Virus record (IMG/VR): IMGVR_UViG_3300037485_001042
Coordinates: 1-41,778 of that record
From: a virus
Direction: 5' to 3' (one strand)
Length of the DNA: 41,778 nucleotides
Under the pieces are notes generated by a model that was given only the letters and a program-made list of their open reading frames with translations, did no database searches and had not been told where the DNA came from. A program made the translations under genes and the position numbers. Numbering within the stretch: the first letter of the stretch is position 1; each line of letters starts with the position of its first letter. Below are positions 31,512 through 39,459 of this stretch, piece by piece.

Positions 31512-33221
31512 TCATTTACCTCCATTTATCCTCGAGACAACTTCCTTCAACTCCCTTGCTGCCTCGTTTGCCATCTGGTTTATCGTTGCATCTGCCTGAA
31601 TCTGGCTGTTGATATCACCCTGCGCTTGCATGGCCTGCGCCTGGGCCGCTGCATTATCAGATGATTGCTGTGCATACGGTGTCTGCATCAGCCTTTCTGC
31701 GCCTTCAGGGAATATCTCGCCTAGTATTTCTTCGGAGTTCGGGATGTTCAACGCTCTGAATATCTGATCTGCAAGGGTTTTCAGGTCGAAGATTCCTGCT
31801 AACGGCTGCCCGTCTAACGTGGCGGCTGTCTTCAGGGCGGTGATGGTTGCCATTACATCGTGCTCCAGAATGGGTGGGAAGACAACGGATACTTTCTTCG
31901 TGAGTTCTTCGCCGTTTTCATCCAGGGCGGTTAAGGTGTAGATTTCCCGGCCTTCGTCATCGGTGGTAACGGTTCCCATGCTGTGAAGTTTGCCTAACGG
32001 TGCTGCAATGGACTGGTTGATTACATATTCCAGAATATCCATCCAGACATCAGCCCATAGAGTCTGCCGGTCCCTGAACTGCAACTCTAATGGCCTTTCC
32101 ATTGCCTTCGCCGTAGCAAGGTTCCCGGTTGACGGGTCTGCCGATAGCATCTGATCGGGTATTCCACTTCCGGACCCTACCATCAGCCTTAACGGTATTC
32201 CATCTGATACGGATGTTGTGCTGCCGGCTGTTCTGTAGGGTTCTACCTTCACGCTTTCTGATGCCGTGAACGTGGTACCTACCGGCCTGCCAACATCAAG
32301 GTTATCACCTGATAGTCTGGATGATTCCCCCATTACGGATTCGTATTTGGCTTTTGCCGCTGCGACTGCACGCGGGCCGCCGGATGTGGTGATGACTTGT
32401 GCAATCCGGGCTTGTGCTTCCCATACGGTAGCAAGGTTCTCCAGGAATCTTTTATACGCCTTCGCCCAATCGGTGATGCTCAATGTTTCTGGGATGCCGA
32501 ACGTCATATCTTCAAGGCAGTTCGTCTTCACGTGGTAGACGGGATTATCCCACATGATCGGCTTCCCGCCAATGGTAGACGGCTTATCATCAGGGATATA
32601 CTGCCAGTCTGGATAATAGGCCGTCTCAATCTTCATCGAGATTGCACCACTGCCGAAGTCAATCGGTGTTACGGTGTAGTCTCTCCGATAGAACCACGGC
32701 TCTGCTGAATCTTCAGGATTCTTAATAACTTCTCGGATCTCGCTGAACGGTATCGTCCGGACCCTTACTATTCCAGTGCTTTCATTGGTGAAGAAGACAA
32801 AGAAACGATTGCCTGATGTGAAGAGTGCACGTTCGTTCTGTTTCCATGCCTGGTGACTGGTAAGAGATGCGTAATTCTTCGGGTCTTCAAGAAAAGCCTG
32901 AACGACTGCATCCACTTCTTCAGATTCAGCCTTAATTACCATTCCCTGCGCAAAGACATACAGAGCCTGTAATTCTATGGCCCTTCTTACCAGCGGATTC
33001 TTTATCCAGTATGCCCTGCCCCATCCTTCAGCAATATCCAGAGCCTGTTTTGTTAACTCTTTGCCGGATGTTGCTGATATCTGCATCCATCCTTCCTGCA
33101 TGAGTTGCTGTTCAACTGCGTATAGTGCTTCTTCCAGCATCTCGCGGTTGGATTCTCCCGCCTGCACCTGGATCTGTAGTTGCTGAACGGTTTCTTTTAT
33201 GCTTGGTTTTTTAGTTGCCAT
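31512..33221 (-). CDS. Portal protein
   Basis: A 569-aa protein from ATG 33221 (MATKKPSIKETVQQLQIQ), preferred over a TTG at 33242 because AGGAGG sits between them. Portal-type features: AEGWGRAYWIKNPLVRRAIE, SGNRFFVFFTNESTGIVRVR, then TRTIPFSEI-type strands, MLSADPSTGNLATAKAMERP (the strand common to SPP1/Mu-like portals) and a helical C-terminus rich in Gln and Ala. It forms the ring through which DNA enters. Directly follows the terminase and precedes the head genes. Confidence 0.85.
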   Translation of the reverse strand: MATKKPSIKETVQQLQIQVQAGESNREMLEEALYAVEQQLMQEGWMQISATSGKELTKQALDIAEGWGRAYWIKNPLVRRAIELQALYVFAQGMVIKAESEEVDAVVQAFLEDPKNYASLTSHQAWKQNERALFTSGNRFFVFFTNESTGIVRVRTIPFSEIREVIKNPEDSAEPWFYRRDYTVTPIDFGSGAISMKIETAYYPDWQYIPDDKPSTIGGKPIMWDNPVYHVKTNCLEDMTFGIPETLSITDWAKAYKRFLENLATVWEAQARIAQVITTSGGPRAVAAAKAKYESVMGESSRLSGDNLDVGRPVGTTFTASESVKVEPYRTAGSTTSVSDGIPLRLMVGSGSGIPDQMLSADPSTGNLATAKAMERPLELQFRDRQTLWADVWMDILEYVINQSIAAPLGKLHSMGTVTTDDEGREIYTLTALDENGEELTKKVSVVFPPILEHDVMATITALKTAATLDGQPLAGIFDLKTLADQIFRALNIPNSEEILGEIFPEGAERLMQTPYAQQSSDNAAAQAQAMQAQGDINSQIQADATINQMANEAARELKEVVSRINGGK

Positions 33222-33238
33222 GTTGTGTAATCCTCCTA

Positions 33239-34711
33239 TCAAATCGGGCTGATTGAATACTCGCCTGGATAATGGCTGATGATCTCCTGCATTTCCTGAC
33301 CCATTTTATTAAACTGGCTTAATGCCTGCGTGAGTGCATCTACCTGATCGTCATACTTTCCAGATGGGAAGGCCGATAGCTCTTCAATTAAATCATGGAC
33401 TCTTGGATTAAGTTCAGGAGATGGAAGAAACACATTACCGGCTTCTACTTCGGCGGTAACGGCCCTGGCTCGAACAATTTTACCTCCGAACGGTTCAACC
33501 GGGATTAGTCCGGGTATCCTGTTTTTCATTACCTGTATAACGGCTGTTCCATTCGCCTTATCTTCAATCAGTTTATAATGTGCTTCGGGCCATTTCGCGG
33601 ATAATGTTGTGAGTGCCTGAATGGTACCCGGGAAGTCTAATCTTGCATGGACCCAATCTAGCAGATACCGATTCGCTCCGGAAATACCCCATACCTGACC
33701 CGCTACATAATCGCTTCCATCGGTATCTTTGAATGAACAATCCCATGATTGAATGATTTCGTCCATCTTCGGTGCTTTATCGTAGAACTTCCACCATGTT
33801 CGTTTGAACATTGCGCCTTCTTCAGGTGTTGGATTCTGTTGATAGAGTGCCTGCCATTGATATGAACCTAAAAGGGTTTTAATTTGAGAGAGTTTTTGTA
33901 AATCATATTTGTTTTCCCATAATGGGAGTCCTTCATTCCGGATATCATCAGGATGCCGTTCTCGTTCTGCAATTGCGGGTAGCCGTAGGATCGTCCACTC
34001 TTCCGATCCTTCTGTCTTCTGTTGCTCCTGGATACGTCCTGCTAAATCATCTTCATGCCAACGGGTAAGGGTGATTAAGAGTTTGGCATCCTTCTCTAAT
34101 CGGGTGTAAAAGGTAGAAGTGTACCATTCCCATAGTTTATCGCGGTATGTGGTTGAGTTGGCTTCTTCCCGGTTCTTGATTGGGTCATCGATGATTCCAA
34201 CCGTCATGCCCATACCAGTAATCCCGCCGCCAACACCTGCCGATCTGTAAACTCCTGAATGCCCGATAATCTCAAAAATATCAGAATTTCGTAAATACGA
34301 TCCTTGTGAATCTGCCCGGATATTCTTCTGATTAAGAGAAGTTCCGGGAAAAAGTGCTCCGAATTGTTGAGAGTCAATAATTCTTTGGACATCCCGGTTC
34401 ATCCGGCTGGCAAGGTCCGATGAATATGAACATGATATGATTGATGCATCTGGAGATTTACCCAAAATATAGGCTGGTAATCTACGCGATACTAACTCGC
34501 TTTTACCGTGGCGAGGCGGCATGAAAACCATTAGCCGCTTTATATCGCCTGAAATGAACCGATCAAGGTATTGGCATAAAAGAGCATGGTGCCAGTTTAA
34601 TTCGTAATCTGGCTTGGTGTAAAGTGTGAACTCCTGCAATGATTCCCGCGCTATTCTACGCGATAATAATTCACTTGCCGCCGCTTGTGGCGATACTTGC
34701 GAGTTCATCAT
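33239..34711 (-). CDS. terL: Terminase large subunit
   Basis: A 490-aa packaging motor. ATPase: Walker A MPPRHGKSE (64-72) and Walker B VGIIDDP (171-177). Nuclease (RNase H fold): Asp324 in SWDCSFKD, Glu383 in LIEDKANG, Asp454/455 in YDDQVDA. All key residues are present. It overlaps the small subunit by 41 bases and is followed by the portal gene, the classical order. It cuts concatemeric DNA and pumps it into the prohead. Confidence 0.95.
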   Translation of the reverse strand: MMNSQVSPQAAASELLSRRIARESLQEFTLYTKPDYELNWHHALLCQYLDRFISGDIKRLMVFMPPRHGKSELVSRRLPAYILGKSPDASIISCSYSSDLASRMNRDVQRIIDSQQFGALFPGTSLNQKNIRADSQGSYLRNSDIFEIIGHSGVYRSAGVGGGITGMGMTVGIIDDPIKNREEANSTTYRDKLWEWYTSTFYTRLEKDAKLLITLTRWHEDDLAGRIQEQQKTEGSEEWTILRLPAIAERERHPDDIRNEGLPLWENKYDLQKLSQIKTLLGSYQWQALYQQNPTPEEGAMFKRTWWKFYDKAPKMDEIIQSWDCSFKDTDGSDYVAGQVWGISGANRYLLDWVHARLDFPGTIQALTTLSAKWPEAHYKLIEDKANGTAVIQVMKNRIPGLIPVEPFGGKIVRARAVTAEVEAGNVFLPSPELNPRVHDLIEELSAFPSGKYDDQVDALTQALSQFNKMGQEMQEIISHYPGEYSISPI

Positions 34712-35153
34712 CAGATAGTTCCTCTGCCTTCACTACACGGATCGGGCCGCCGTCCTTCCCGGTATGCTCTATTTCCTTGCGGTCCCGCCATTCTACCGGA
34801 TTTCTATTCTTTAACCAGTATATCTGGGCGGTAGTATCAGGTGGGATATGCTTCTTACTACGTTTGATTTGGATTGATCCATCTGGATATTCCGTTGTTT
34901 CTTCAATGTCGATATCATACCCGTTTGCCCGTTTGTATAGCGATTTCTCTACCTTTGCATCTGATACTGCTTTCCCTTCTTTTAAGGCAGCGGAAAAGTC
35001 AGGATATGTTTTTCTCCATTGTTTTAAAGTATCGATATTTATTCCCAATTCCGCTGCAACTTCGAGATTAGTGGCTCCTTTTCTTGATAAGGATAAGGCT
35101 ACTTCGGGACATCGTTCTGCATCGTATTTAGTTGGCCTTCCCATCTGTGCCAT
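34671..35153 (-). CDS. terS: Terminase small subunit
   Basis: A 160-aa protein starting MAQMGRPTKYDAERCPEVAL, with an N-terminal helix-turn-helix (TNLEVAAELGINIDTLKQWR, about 28-47) followed by PDFSAALKEGK and a helical oligomerisation part with WLKNRNPVEWRDR. This is the usual pattern of small terminase subunits, which recognise the packaging site and regulate the motor. An AGGTGG lies before the ATG. The structured gap 280 bases upstream is a candidate target. Confidence 0.9.
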   Translation of the reverse strand: MAQMGRPTKYDAERCPEVALSLSRKGATNLEVAAELGINIDTLKQWRKTYPDFSAALKEGKAVSDAKVEKSLYKRANGYDIDIEETTEYPDGSIQIKRSKKHIPPDTTAQIYWLKNRNPVEWRDRKEIEHTGKDGGPIRVVKAEELSDDELASIATSGGK

Positions 35154-35156
35154 TAC

Positions 35157-35252
35157 CTACCACCTCACTATCCACATAACAAAATTTACCACTATGAAAA
35201 CGATGATTGTTCCAAATGCTGCTAATAGGATGCCTTCAATGGTGGTTGTCAT
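35157..35252 (-). CDS. Single-pass membrane peptide, 31 aa
   Basis: Begins MTTTIEGILLAAFGTIIVFI and is nearly all one hydrophobic helix ending in WIVRW. The ATG overlaps the stop of the 62-aa gene (ATGA) and the TAG lies three bases before the terminase small-subunit ATG. It could be a small holin-like or membrane regulatory peptide; nothing more can be said from sequence. Confidence 0.5.
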   Translation of the reverse strand: MTTTIEGILLAAFGTIIVFIVVNFVMWIVRW

Positions 35253-35437
35253 CCGTTCAGCCTTCCACTGTTAATCTCCTGGAGCACTACCATGAATGCA
35301 GCGTTGCATTTGGGATCGGATGTGCCGGATATTTTTTCTAATAAGAATTTTATTGTGTTTATTTTATGCAAATTTTCGCCATCGTTGGGTACCAGATACG
35401 CAGATGATGGCGGTTTGGGTATTGGTGCTTTTACCAT
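35249..35437 (-). CDS. Hypothetical protein, 62 aa
   Basis: Begins MVKAPIPKPPSSAYLVPND; the second half is helical (INTIKFLLEKISG, then CNAAFMVVLQEINSGR). AAAGGAAAT is the ribosome site before ATG 35437. It opens the packaging operon directly after the structured gap. No family recognised. Confidence 0.55.
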   Translation of the reverse strand: MVKAPIPKPPSSAYLVPNDGENLHKINTIKFLLEKISGTSDPKCNAAFMVVLQEINSGRLNG

Positions 35438-35793
35438 GATATTTCCTTTTTTAAATGCCGGGTGAAGAGCTGACCTTCATACAAGCAACTTATCGTATCA
35501 ATTTTTGTTTCTGGGTTCCAATGACGCTGGTGACGCTTTTGAAATCATGAGGGTAACGAATGCAAAGACTTGATGAACTCATACCGAACGAAAGTTGGCG
35601 ATACACGGACCCGGCCTCTTGTTTTTCTTTTTCTACATAACCAGACGAAAGCCAGTGATAAGGGGGCTTTCAACTCCTGTGTGTTGTTTCTCGTCTGGTT
35701 GTTATCTTCCCCGAGAAGGCGATCAAGGTGGTATGTGTTCTTACCTTCTGCGGGGTAATCTCCCTGACAGGAACAGTGAACCTGCCAAAAAGA
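35438..35793. other. Structured non-coding stretch upstream of the terminase operon
   Basis: About 355 bases without a convincing gene in a genome that is otherwise packed. It holds a 10-bp inverted repeat AACCAGACGA (35639-35648) / TCGTCTGGTT (35691-35700) enclosing a hairpin GAAAGCC (35647-35653) / GGCTTTC (35665-35671); an 11-bp stem with one bulge, CCCCGAGAAGG (35709-35719) / CCTTCTGCGGGG (35744-35755); and a short TGACGCT direct repeat (35522-35528, 35531-35537). Candidate packaging site, replication element, or structured leader/small RNA. Confidence 0.5.
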
Positions 35794-35813
35794 ACAGGGT
35801 GGATTAACCCTGT
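35787..35813 (-). terminator. Stem-loop terminator
   Basis: On the minus strand ACAGGGT-TAATCC-ACCCTGT is followed by TCTTTTT. The stem includes the TAA of the 125-aa gene. It likely ends the mini-gene operon before the terminase genes. Confidence 0.7.
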
Positions 35814-36181
35814 GATGTTGAGCCTTTGATAAGCCCGTATTCAATCCAATATACCTGATTTGGCAGGACAATTGTGTATTCAATCCGTCCAGCCGCTTCA
35901 GCCGCTTCAACCTGTGCGAGTGCCATTGCCTTATTTTCAGGTGTGAGATCGGTAGTGAGCCATGATTTCGTGGACTCGCTCATCTGCCATGAACGTCCTT
36001 CAACTCCTTCGGGTACCGCTACTACGGTATTATCTTTAGGATCGAAGAAGGCGATAACTTCCTTTTTCTGGATGTTCTGTATCCAGGCAATACCAAATCC
36101 AATAACTGCAAGGACAAGCGCCCACCACGCATCAAATACCGTTGTGGGAATTGTTGAGATGATGTCTACCATGTTTTTCAA
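35804..36181 (-). CDS. N-terminally membrane-anchored protein, 125 aa
   Basis: Residues about 12-34 (FDAWWALVLAVIGFGIAWIQ) form one membrane helix. The rest is soluble and predicted alpha/beta (VIAFFDPKDNTVVAVPEG, then NKAMALAQVEAAEAAGRIEY). No family recognised. Together with the secreted protein upstream it forms the membrane/surface end of the early operon; its stop lies in the terminator. Confidence 0.6.
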   Translation of the reverse strand: MKNMVDIISTIPTTVFDAWWALVLAVIGFGIAWIQNIQKKEVIAFFDPKDNTVVAVPEGVEGRSWQMSESTKSWLTTDLTPENKAMALAQVEAAEAAGRIEYTIVLPNQVYWIEYGLIKGSTSQG

Positions 36182-36211
36182 ATCTCCAAAATTTCTAGAA
36201 ATTAGATTTGT

Positions 36212-37000
36212 TCACCCGGTTGTCTCCGGGAAATCCCACGTCTGTGAAAAACTGCTCCATTGCAGGTTCATGCTCATCTGCCCTTCTCCAAAGGATGACT
36301 GTGACTGGTGCCAGTTGTTCTGATACCCTAGGGTTGTCGTGTTCTCCAGCCCGGCCTGACTCCAGCCTGCCGCCGACATGGACCCGAACGTATTACCTGT
36401 TGATAGTGCCTGGAACTGAACTGCATCGGGTGTGATATCCAGCACCTGCATGTGGCCTTCACTCTGATAGTTGAGCATTCCATTACCGAATTGGTTGTTG
36501 ACAAAAACTAACTCTTGAAATGCCGTTGCGGTGATGTTTGAGTTTGAAGCAATTGATTCATCGAACTGCCCGCATACTATACCGGGATTGCCAGACTGCC
36601 CGAACGACTGATATAAACTTTCCTCCTGGTATGCGCCGTTGGAGAAACTTACCAGCCTGGCGGTATCCTGCTGGATGATTTCGGTATTATTGAGTTTCGT
36701 TGATGCCAGATACTTGACGTTCTGCCCGATCAGTGTCTCTGAATACCCGCCTTGGAATTGCTGTGCTCCCGGTGTGGACAAGTTGCAGAGCAGGCCGTTA
36801 TTGCTGATTTGCCATGTGAGATCGGTATTTACTATCATCCCGTCCGCTGCACCCTGCATCTGGATGTCAAGGGTGGCAGCTCTTGCGAATCCACCAGCAC
36901 CGAAAACACATCCTACTGCTACAAGGGCGGCAGTGCAATAAGTTACAAATTTTCTTTGATTCGATGGCGTTAATTTGAGCCACCGATTAGAAAATGCCAT
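36212..37000 (-). CDS. Secreted or surface-anchored protein, 262 aa
   Basis: An N-terminal signal segment: basic start (MAFSNRWLKLTPSNQRK), hydrophobic core (AALVAVGCVFGAGGFA) and a signal-peptidase-like ARA-A site near residue 41. The remaining 220 residues are Gln/Asn/Ser-rich, beta-predicted and end with Trp-rich strands (LQWSSFSQTWDFP). No known domain recognised. An exported protein made from an early-type operon might modify the host surface or block superinfection, but this is inference; a virion surface role is also possible. Confidence 0.65.
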   Translation of the reverse strand: MAFSNRWLKLTPSNQRKFVTYCTAALVAVGCVFGAGGFARAATLDIQMQGAADGMIVNTDLTWQISNNGLLCNLSTPGAQQFQGGYSETLIGQNVKYLASTKLNNTEIIQQDTARLVSFSNGAYQEESLYQSFGQSGNPGIVCGQFDESIASNSNITATAFQELVFVNNQFGNGMLNYQSEGHMQVLDITPDAVQFQALSTGNTFGSMSAAGWSQAGLENTTTLGYQNNWHQSQSSFGEGQMSMNLQWSSFSQTWDFPETTG

Positions 37001-37035
37001 GTATTAGAAAAAGAGAAGAGATATGATATTGTTTA

Positions 37036-37302
37036 TTACCGTTCAACTGATGCGATTACTTCAATTGGTATATTATGCTCATCTAATACCTTTCCTGCGT
37101 AAAACAACAGATACCATGCCTTACAACTCTTGCAGGTATGGTGATTGTTGATATCCCACGGTGTGCCGTCTATGGTAGGTTCCCTGGTATGCTTCAGTTC
37201 TCTTCCACATAGTGCCGTTTCTGGAGATGTTTGATAGTGAACGGTATGTCCATGTGTTCGGCGGCTTACGTGGTTGGCTGCCCGCCATTGCCCGGCTGTC
37301 AT
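37036..37302 (-). CDS. Zinc-finger-like protein, 88 aa
   Basis: From ATG 37302 (MTAGQWRAANHVSRRTHGH), which overlaps the upstream TGA (ATGA); an ATG at 37341 would overlap it by 43 bases. Contains TALCGREL, then HHTCKSCKAWY, a Cys/His-rich zinc site, and a helical C-terminus. The HVSRRTHGH-to-CGREL pattern recurs in small actinophage proteins, where function is unknown. Confidence 0.62.
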   Translation of the reverse strand: MTAGQWRAANHVSRRTHGHTVHYQTSPETALCGRELKHTREPTIDGTPWDINNHHTCKSCKAWYLLFYAGKVLDEHNIPIEVIASVER

Positions 37303-37454
37303 TGAAAACCACCATGTCTCTGTATCCGTGATCCTACCCATTCAGTAGATATTTTGATATATTCAATAACTTCTGATAGGGTTGCATCATCCCCATCTGG
37401 AATTGTTCCGAACGTTCCATCATCGCGTTGGTAAACCCCTCTATGTGATGTCAT
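37299..37454 (-). CDS. Hypothetical protein, 51 aa
   Basis: Begins MTSHRGVYQRDDGTFGTIPD, acidic middle, helical C-terminus (SEVIEYIKISTEWVGSRIQ). ATG 37454 chosen for its ATGA overlap with the upstream gene; a longer start at 37526 would overlap by 76 bases. No family recognised. Confidence 0.58.
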   Translation of the reverse strand: MTSHRGVYQRDDGTFGTIPDGDDATLSEVIEYIKISTEWVGSRIQRHGGFQ

Positions 37455-37657
37455 GCCTGTAACCTTCCCGGTTTGATTTTGGATAACTTGCAGACCATTT
37501 CTGATGATTTCTTGCAGTAGTGACATTTCATATGGATGACATCACCACACATTGGGACATCTACGTAATCCCATGAAAACTTATTATCACTCTTGCATTG
37601 CGGGCACTTCCAGTAGAAAGTATATTTTTCCAGGGTAGGATGTTCATTGAGACTCAT
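37451..37657 (-). CDS. Zinc-ribbon protein, 68 aa
   Basis: Has CPQCKS and CHYCKKS knuckles (about residues 18 and 45) separated by NKFSWDYVDVPMCGDVIHMK, a classic four-Cys zinc ribbon. Basic C-terminus. ATGA overlaps at both ends. Likely nucleic-acid-binding. Confidence 0.7.
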   Translation of the reverse strand: MSLNEHPTLEKYTFYWKCPQCKSDNKFSWDYVDVPMCGDVIHMKCHYCKKSSEMVCKLSKIKPGRLQA

Positions 37658-37881
37658 GGCTCCTTCACCTTCCCGTAATTGCCACGTGGTAACTTATCGG
37701 CGGTAACAAACTCCGGCACTGGAAAACATGACTGCCTTACAATGTGCTTCTGTTCTGGATGGAATGTTTTACCGCATCCTTCGTTCCGGCATGCTGCCGT
37801 ATGGGTTGCTGCACTTGTGAACGGCTGGCCGCAATGGGGGCAACGAAGAAGTTTTAATACTCCTGGTTCGAGTGACTTCAT
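37654..37881 (-). CDS. Zinc-ribbon protein, 75 aa
   Basis: Contains RCPHCGQPF (about 13-21) and ACRNEGCGKTF (about 31-41), a zinc ribbon with C-x2-C and C-x4-C, followed by a basic tail. Part of the ATGA-coupled mini-gene chain. Confidence 0.7.
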   Translation of the reverse strand: MKSLEPGVLKLLRCPHCGQPFTSAATHTAACRNEGCGKTFHPEQKHIVRQSCFPVPEFVTADKLPRGNYGKVKEP

Positions 37882-38039
37882 GCAGACATCCTCTTGTGTA
37901 TTTCTTCTATGAGTTGTTCATTGGTATAACGGGCCAGAGATGTGCATTGATTTACAATCGTTGTCTCTTCGTCTGCCCCGCAATCATATCCGCTGCACTT
38001 ATCACATAAACAGTGTTCACTAAGATCGTTCCTCATCAT
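37878..38039 (-). CDS. Cys-rich mini-protein, 53 aa
   Basis: Begins MMRNDLSEHCLCDKCSGYDC with a dense Cys cluster, likely metal-binding, then a helical half (ARYTNEQLIEEIHKRM). ATGs at 38039 and 38036 both touch the upstream stop; the first is used. Its stop overlaps the next gene (ATGA). Confidence 0.6.
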   Translation of the reverse strand: MMRNDLSEHCLCDKCSGYDCGADEETTIVNQCTSLARYTNEQLIEEIHKRMSA

Positions 38040-38188
38040 TTCAACGCCACCATTGATTCCATTCTGTTATCACAGTTTAAGCAATGCCAGATAATTTTTA
38101 GAGTATATCCATCTACATCCATGAAAATTTTAAAGATCGTGCAATTGCAGATTACGCATTTCTGTGGATCGTTCAAATCGTAAGTCAT
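38036..38188 (-). CDS. Zinc-ribbon mini-protein, 50 aa
   Basis: Begins MTYDLNDPQKCVICNCTIFK and has a second knuckle WHCLNCDNR, forming a short zinc ribbon with a beta hairpin between. ATGA overlaps at both ends. Not assigned to a named family. Confidence 0.62.
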   Translation of the reverse strand: MTYDLNDPQKCVICNCTIFKIFMDVDGYTLKIIWHCLNCDNRMESMVALK

Positions 38189-38325
38189 TTCTTCACCACC
38201 TTACACCAATTCACATTCGTATAAAGTGTGAATGGGCATCTATACGGCCTGGTGGATTCTTCGGGAAATGTAAGAACGCAGGGAACTTCATTATGGCAGA
38301 AGTTGCATGCGTATTTGGTTTTCAT
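38185..38325 (-). CDS. Zinc-ribbon mini-protein, 46 aa (paralogue pair, member 1)
   Basis: Begins MKTKYACNFCHNEVPCVLTF with C-x2-C, PC and RCPF, then a Trp/Lys tail. It aligns with the next gene upstream (MK-x2-Y-x-C-x2-C, PC, CPF), so the two are diverged duplicates. ATGA overlaps at both ends. Confidence 0.62.
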   Translation of the reverse strand: MKTKYACNFCHNEVPCVLTFPEESTRPYRCPFTLYTNVNWCKVVKK

Positions 38326-38489
38326 TCGTCACCGTCCGATGTTGATACCCAAACAGATATCCAACTGGAGAAAGCCGCCTGACTAAACGGGCAATGTAAT
38401 GGTGAATTTTCTGAAAGCGCAGGGAATACCGATATCAATCTACACGGATTTTGATCGTCACATACCCGGCATATATATTCAAATTTCAT
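38322..38489 (-). CDS. Zinc-ribbon mini-protein, 55 aa (paralogue pair, member 2)
   Basis: Begins MKFEYICRVCDDQNPCRLIS and contains HCPFSQ, matching its 46-aa neighbour over the first 40 residues. A strong GAGGAGG lies before ATG 38489. The C-terminus is Ser/Trp-rich. Confidence 0.65.
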   Translation of the reverse strand: MKFEYICRVCDDQNPCRLISVFPALSENSPLHCPFSQAAFSSWISVWVSTSDGDE

Positions 38490-38626
38490 TCTCTCTCCTC
38501 CTCGAATCTCCTTCTAAAATATTTATCGAAGAGTGTATGGTGTTCTTCTTCCGTTATTTCGCGTGTGTCAACATCGGGTGAGCCGGGGAAATACCCGTCT
38601 AATACCAATTTGATATAGTATTTCAT
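38486..38626 (-). CDS. Acidic mini-protein, 46 aa
   Basis: Begins MKYYIKLVLDGYFPGSPDVD and ends in a long charged helix (EEEHHTLFDKYFRRRFEEE). No Cys. No family recognised. ATGA overlaps at both ends support it as a gene. The last codons double as the ribosome site of the next gene. Confidence 0.58.
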   Translation of the reverse strand: MKYYIKLVLDGYFPGSPDVDTREITEEEHHTLFDKYFRRRFEEERE

Positions 38627-38760
38627 TTGTTCACCTTACGATTGAGAATTTCCCGCCATTCTATGAGATCCTTATTCCAGTCTTTATCTGGGAATGCAAC
38701 AGATAGAGAAAATAAAAGGTATTCAATTTTTTTATATTCTGTATCATAGATTTGAATCAT
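38623..38760 (-). CDS. Helical mini-protein, 45 aa
   Basis: Begins MIQIYDTEYKKIEYLLFSLS and continues with PDKDWNKDLIEWREI; helical with several Trp. No family recognised. ATGA overlaps at both ends. Confidence 0.55.
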   Translation of the reverse strand: MIQIYDTEYKKIEYLLFSLSVAFPDKDWNKDLIEWREILNRKVNK

Positions 38761-38927
38761 CCCTGCACCTCCTGCCAGACATGAGTTATCCCGCAATCTC
38801 CACAGGTGTAGAAATGTTTCCTATCGTGTGTTGTTCTGTCCTCCCACATGGAACCATTGCAAAAGTTGCATACCAGGCACCACGGATCTTTTTCAGCAAT
38901 GATTATTATTCCCGGACCTTCTCTCAT
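38757..38927 (-). CDS. Zinc-ribbon protein, 56 aa
   Basis: From ATG 38927 (MREGPGIIIIAEKDPWC), which overlaps the upstream stop. Has CLVCNFC and YTCGDCGITH, with HDRKHF between, a zinc ribbon with possible extra Cys/His ligands. ATGA overlaps at both ends. Confidence 0.65.
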   Translation of the reverse strand: MREGPGIIIIAEKDPWCLVCNFCNGSMWEDRTTHDRKHFYTCGDCGITHVWQEVQG

Positions 38928-39076
38928 TCTTCCACCATTCCGCATTTTCTTAATTCAAATTCAAGGTCTTCTTCATATTTTCCTTTTCCACTGATTCTGA
39001 TTTTAAGACCGTTCTTATTCGGCTTTACCTTGCCTTCAATCGTCCTTTGTGGATCGGCTTCGTAGAGCCATGTCAT
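38924..39076 (-). CDS. Hypothetical protein, 50 aa
   Basis: From ATG 39076 (MTWLYEADPQRTIEGKVKPN), overlapping the upstream TGA; a longer frame from 39217 would overlap the upstream gene by 145 bases. Small beta-rich, basic then acidic protein. No family recognised. Confidence 0.58.
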   Translation of the reverse strand: MTWLYEADPQRTIEGKVKPNKNGLKIRISGKGKYEEDLEFELRKCGMVEE

Positions 39077-39459
39077 AGGATCAACGTCCTCTGACTGGAT
39101 GTATGTGGCCTGTTCTGGATGCGTTGTCGTTCCTGGCAATGTGCACAGATGATTTTGAAAGATTTTACATCCTGATACTTCCATCCTTCCGCTGCCGGCC
39201 CACCACATACGGAGCACTGTTTTGATATGATTGGTGGGATTGAATTGTTACCCATCTGCTCCAGTTCATGCGAGAGTTCTTCATCCTTGTCGTAAATTAC
39301 ATTCCTGACGAATGCTTGGAATATGGCACTTTTTTCTCCCTGCGTAAATTCCGTTTCCCGTTGAAGGTCCAGGAATCGCTGCGTGATCTGGTCGGTCTGT
39401 TCCGGTGTCAGGTGGTGAGTGCAGTTGTTGAGTGCTGCGAATAGTTGATCTCCTGTCAA
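39073..39459 (-). CDS. Zinc-site protein, 128 aa
   Basis: TTG start at 39459, supported by GAGGTGG five bases upstream and by overlap with the TGA of the membrane peptide (TTGA); a frame from 39588 reads through two other coupled genes. The N-terminal half is helical (GDQLFAALNNCTHHLTPEQT). The C-terminal half has CSVCGGPAAEGW and ICAHCQER, a zinc ribbon with a basic tail. Possibly a nucleic-acid-binding regulator. Confidence 0.62.
   Translation of the reverse strand: MTGDQLFAALNNCTHHLTPEQTDQITQRFLDLQRETEFTQGEKSAIFQAFVRNVIYDKDEELSHELEQMGNNSIPPIISKQCSVCGGPAAEGWKYQDVKSFKIICAHCQERQRIQNRPHTSSQRTLIL

Noticed and set aside
35570-35807. Plus-strand frames of 62 and 70 aa in the structured gap
   Set aside because: No ribosome site, no promoter, and peptide composition looks like random translation of hairpin DNA.
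35545-35910. A 121-aa minus-strand frame across the structured gap
   Set aside because: It overlaps the 125-aa membrane protein gene out of frame, has an Arg/Ser/His-rich composition without domain features, and the stretch is dominated by inverted repeats.
38150-38190. GTTCAAATC, a tRNA T-loop-like sequence at about 38171
   Set aside because: No complementary stem flanks it and it lies inside a coding mini-gene.
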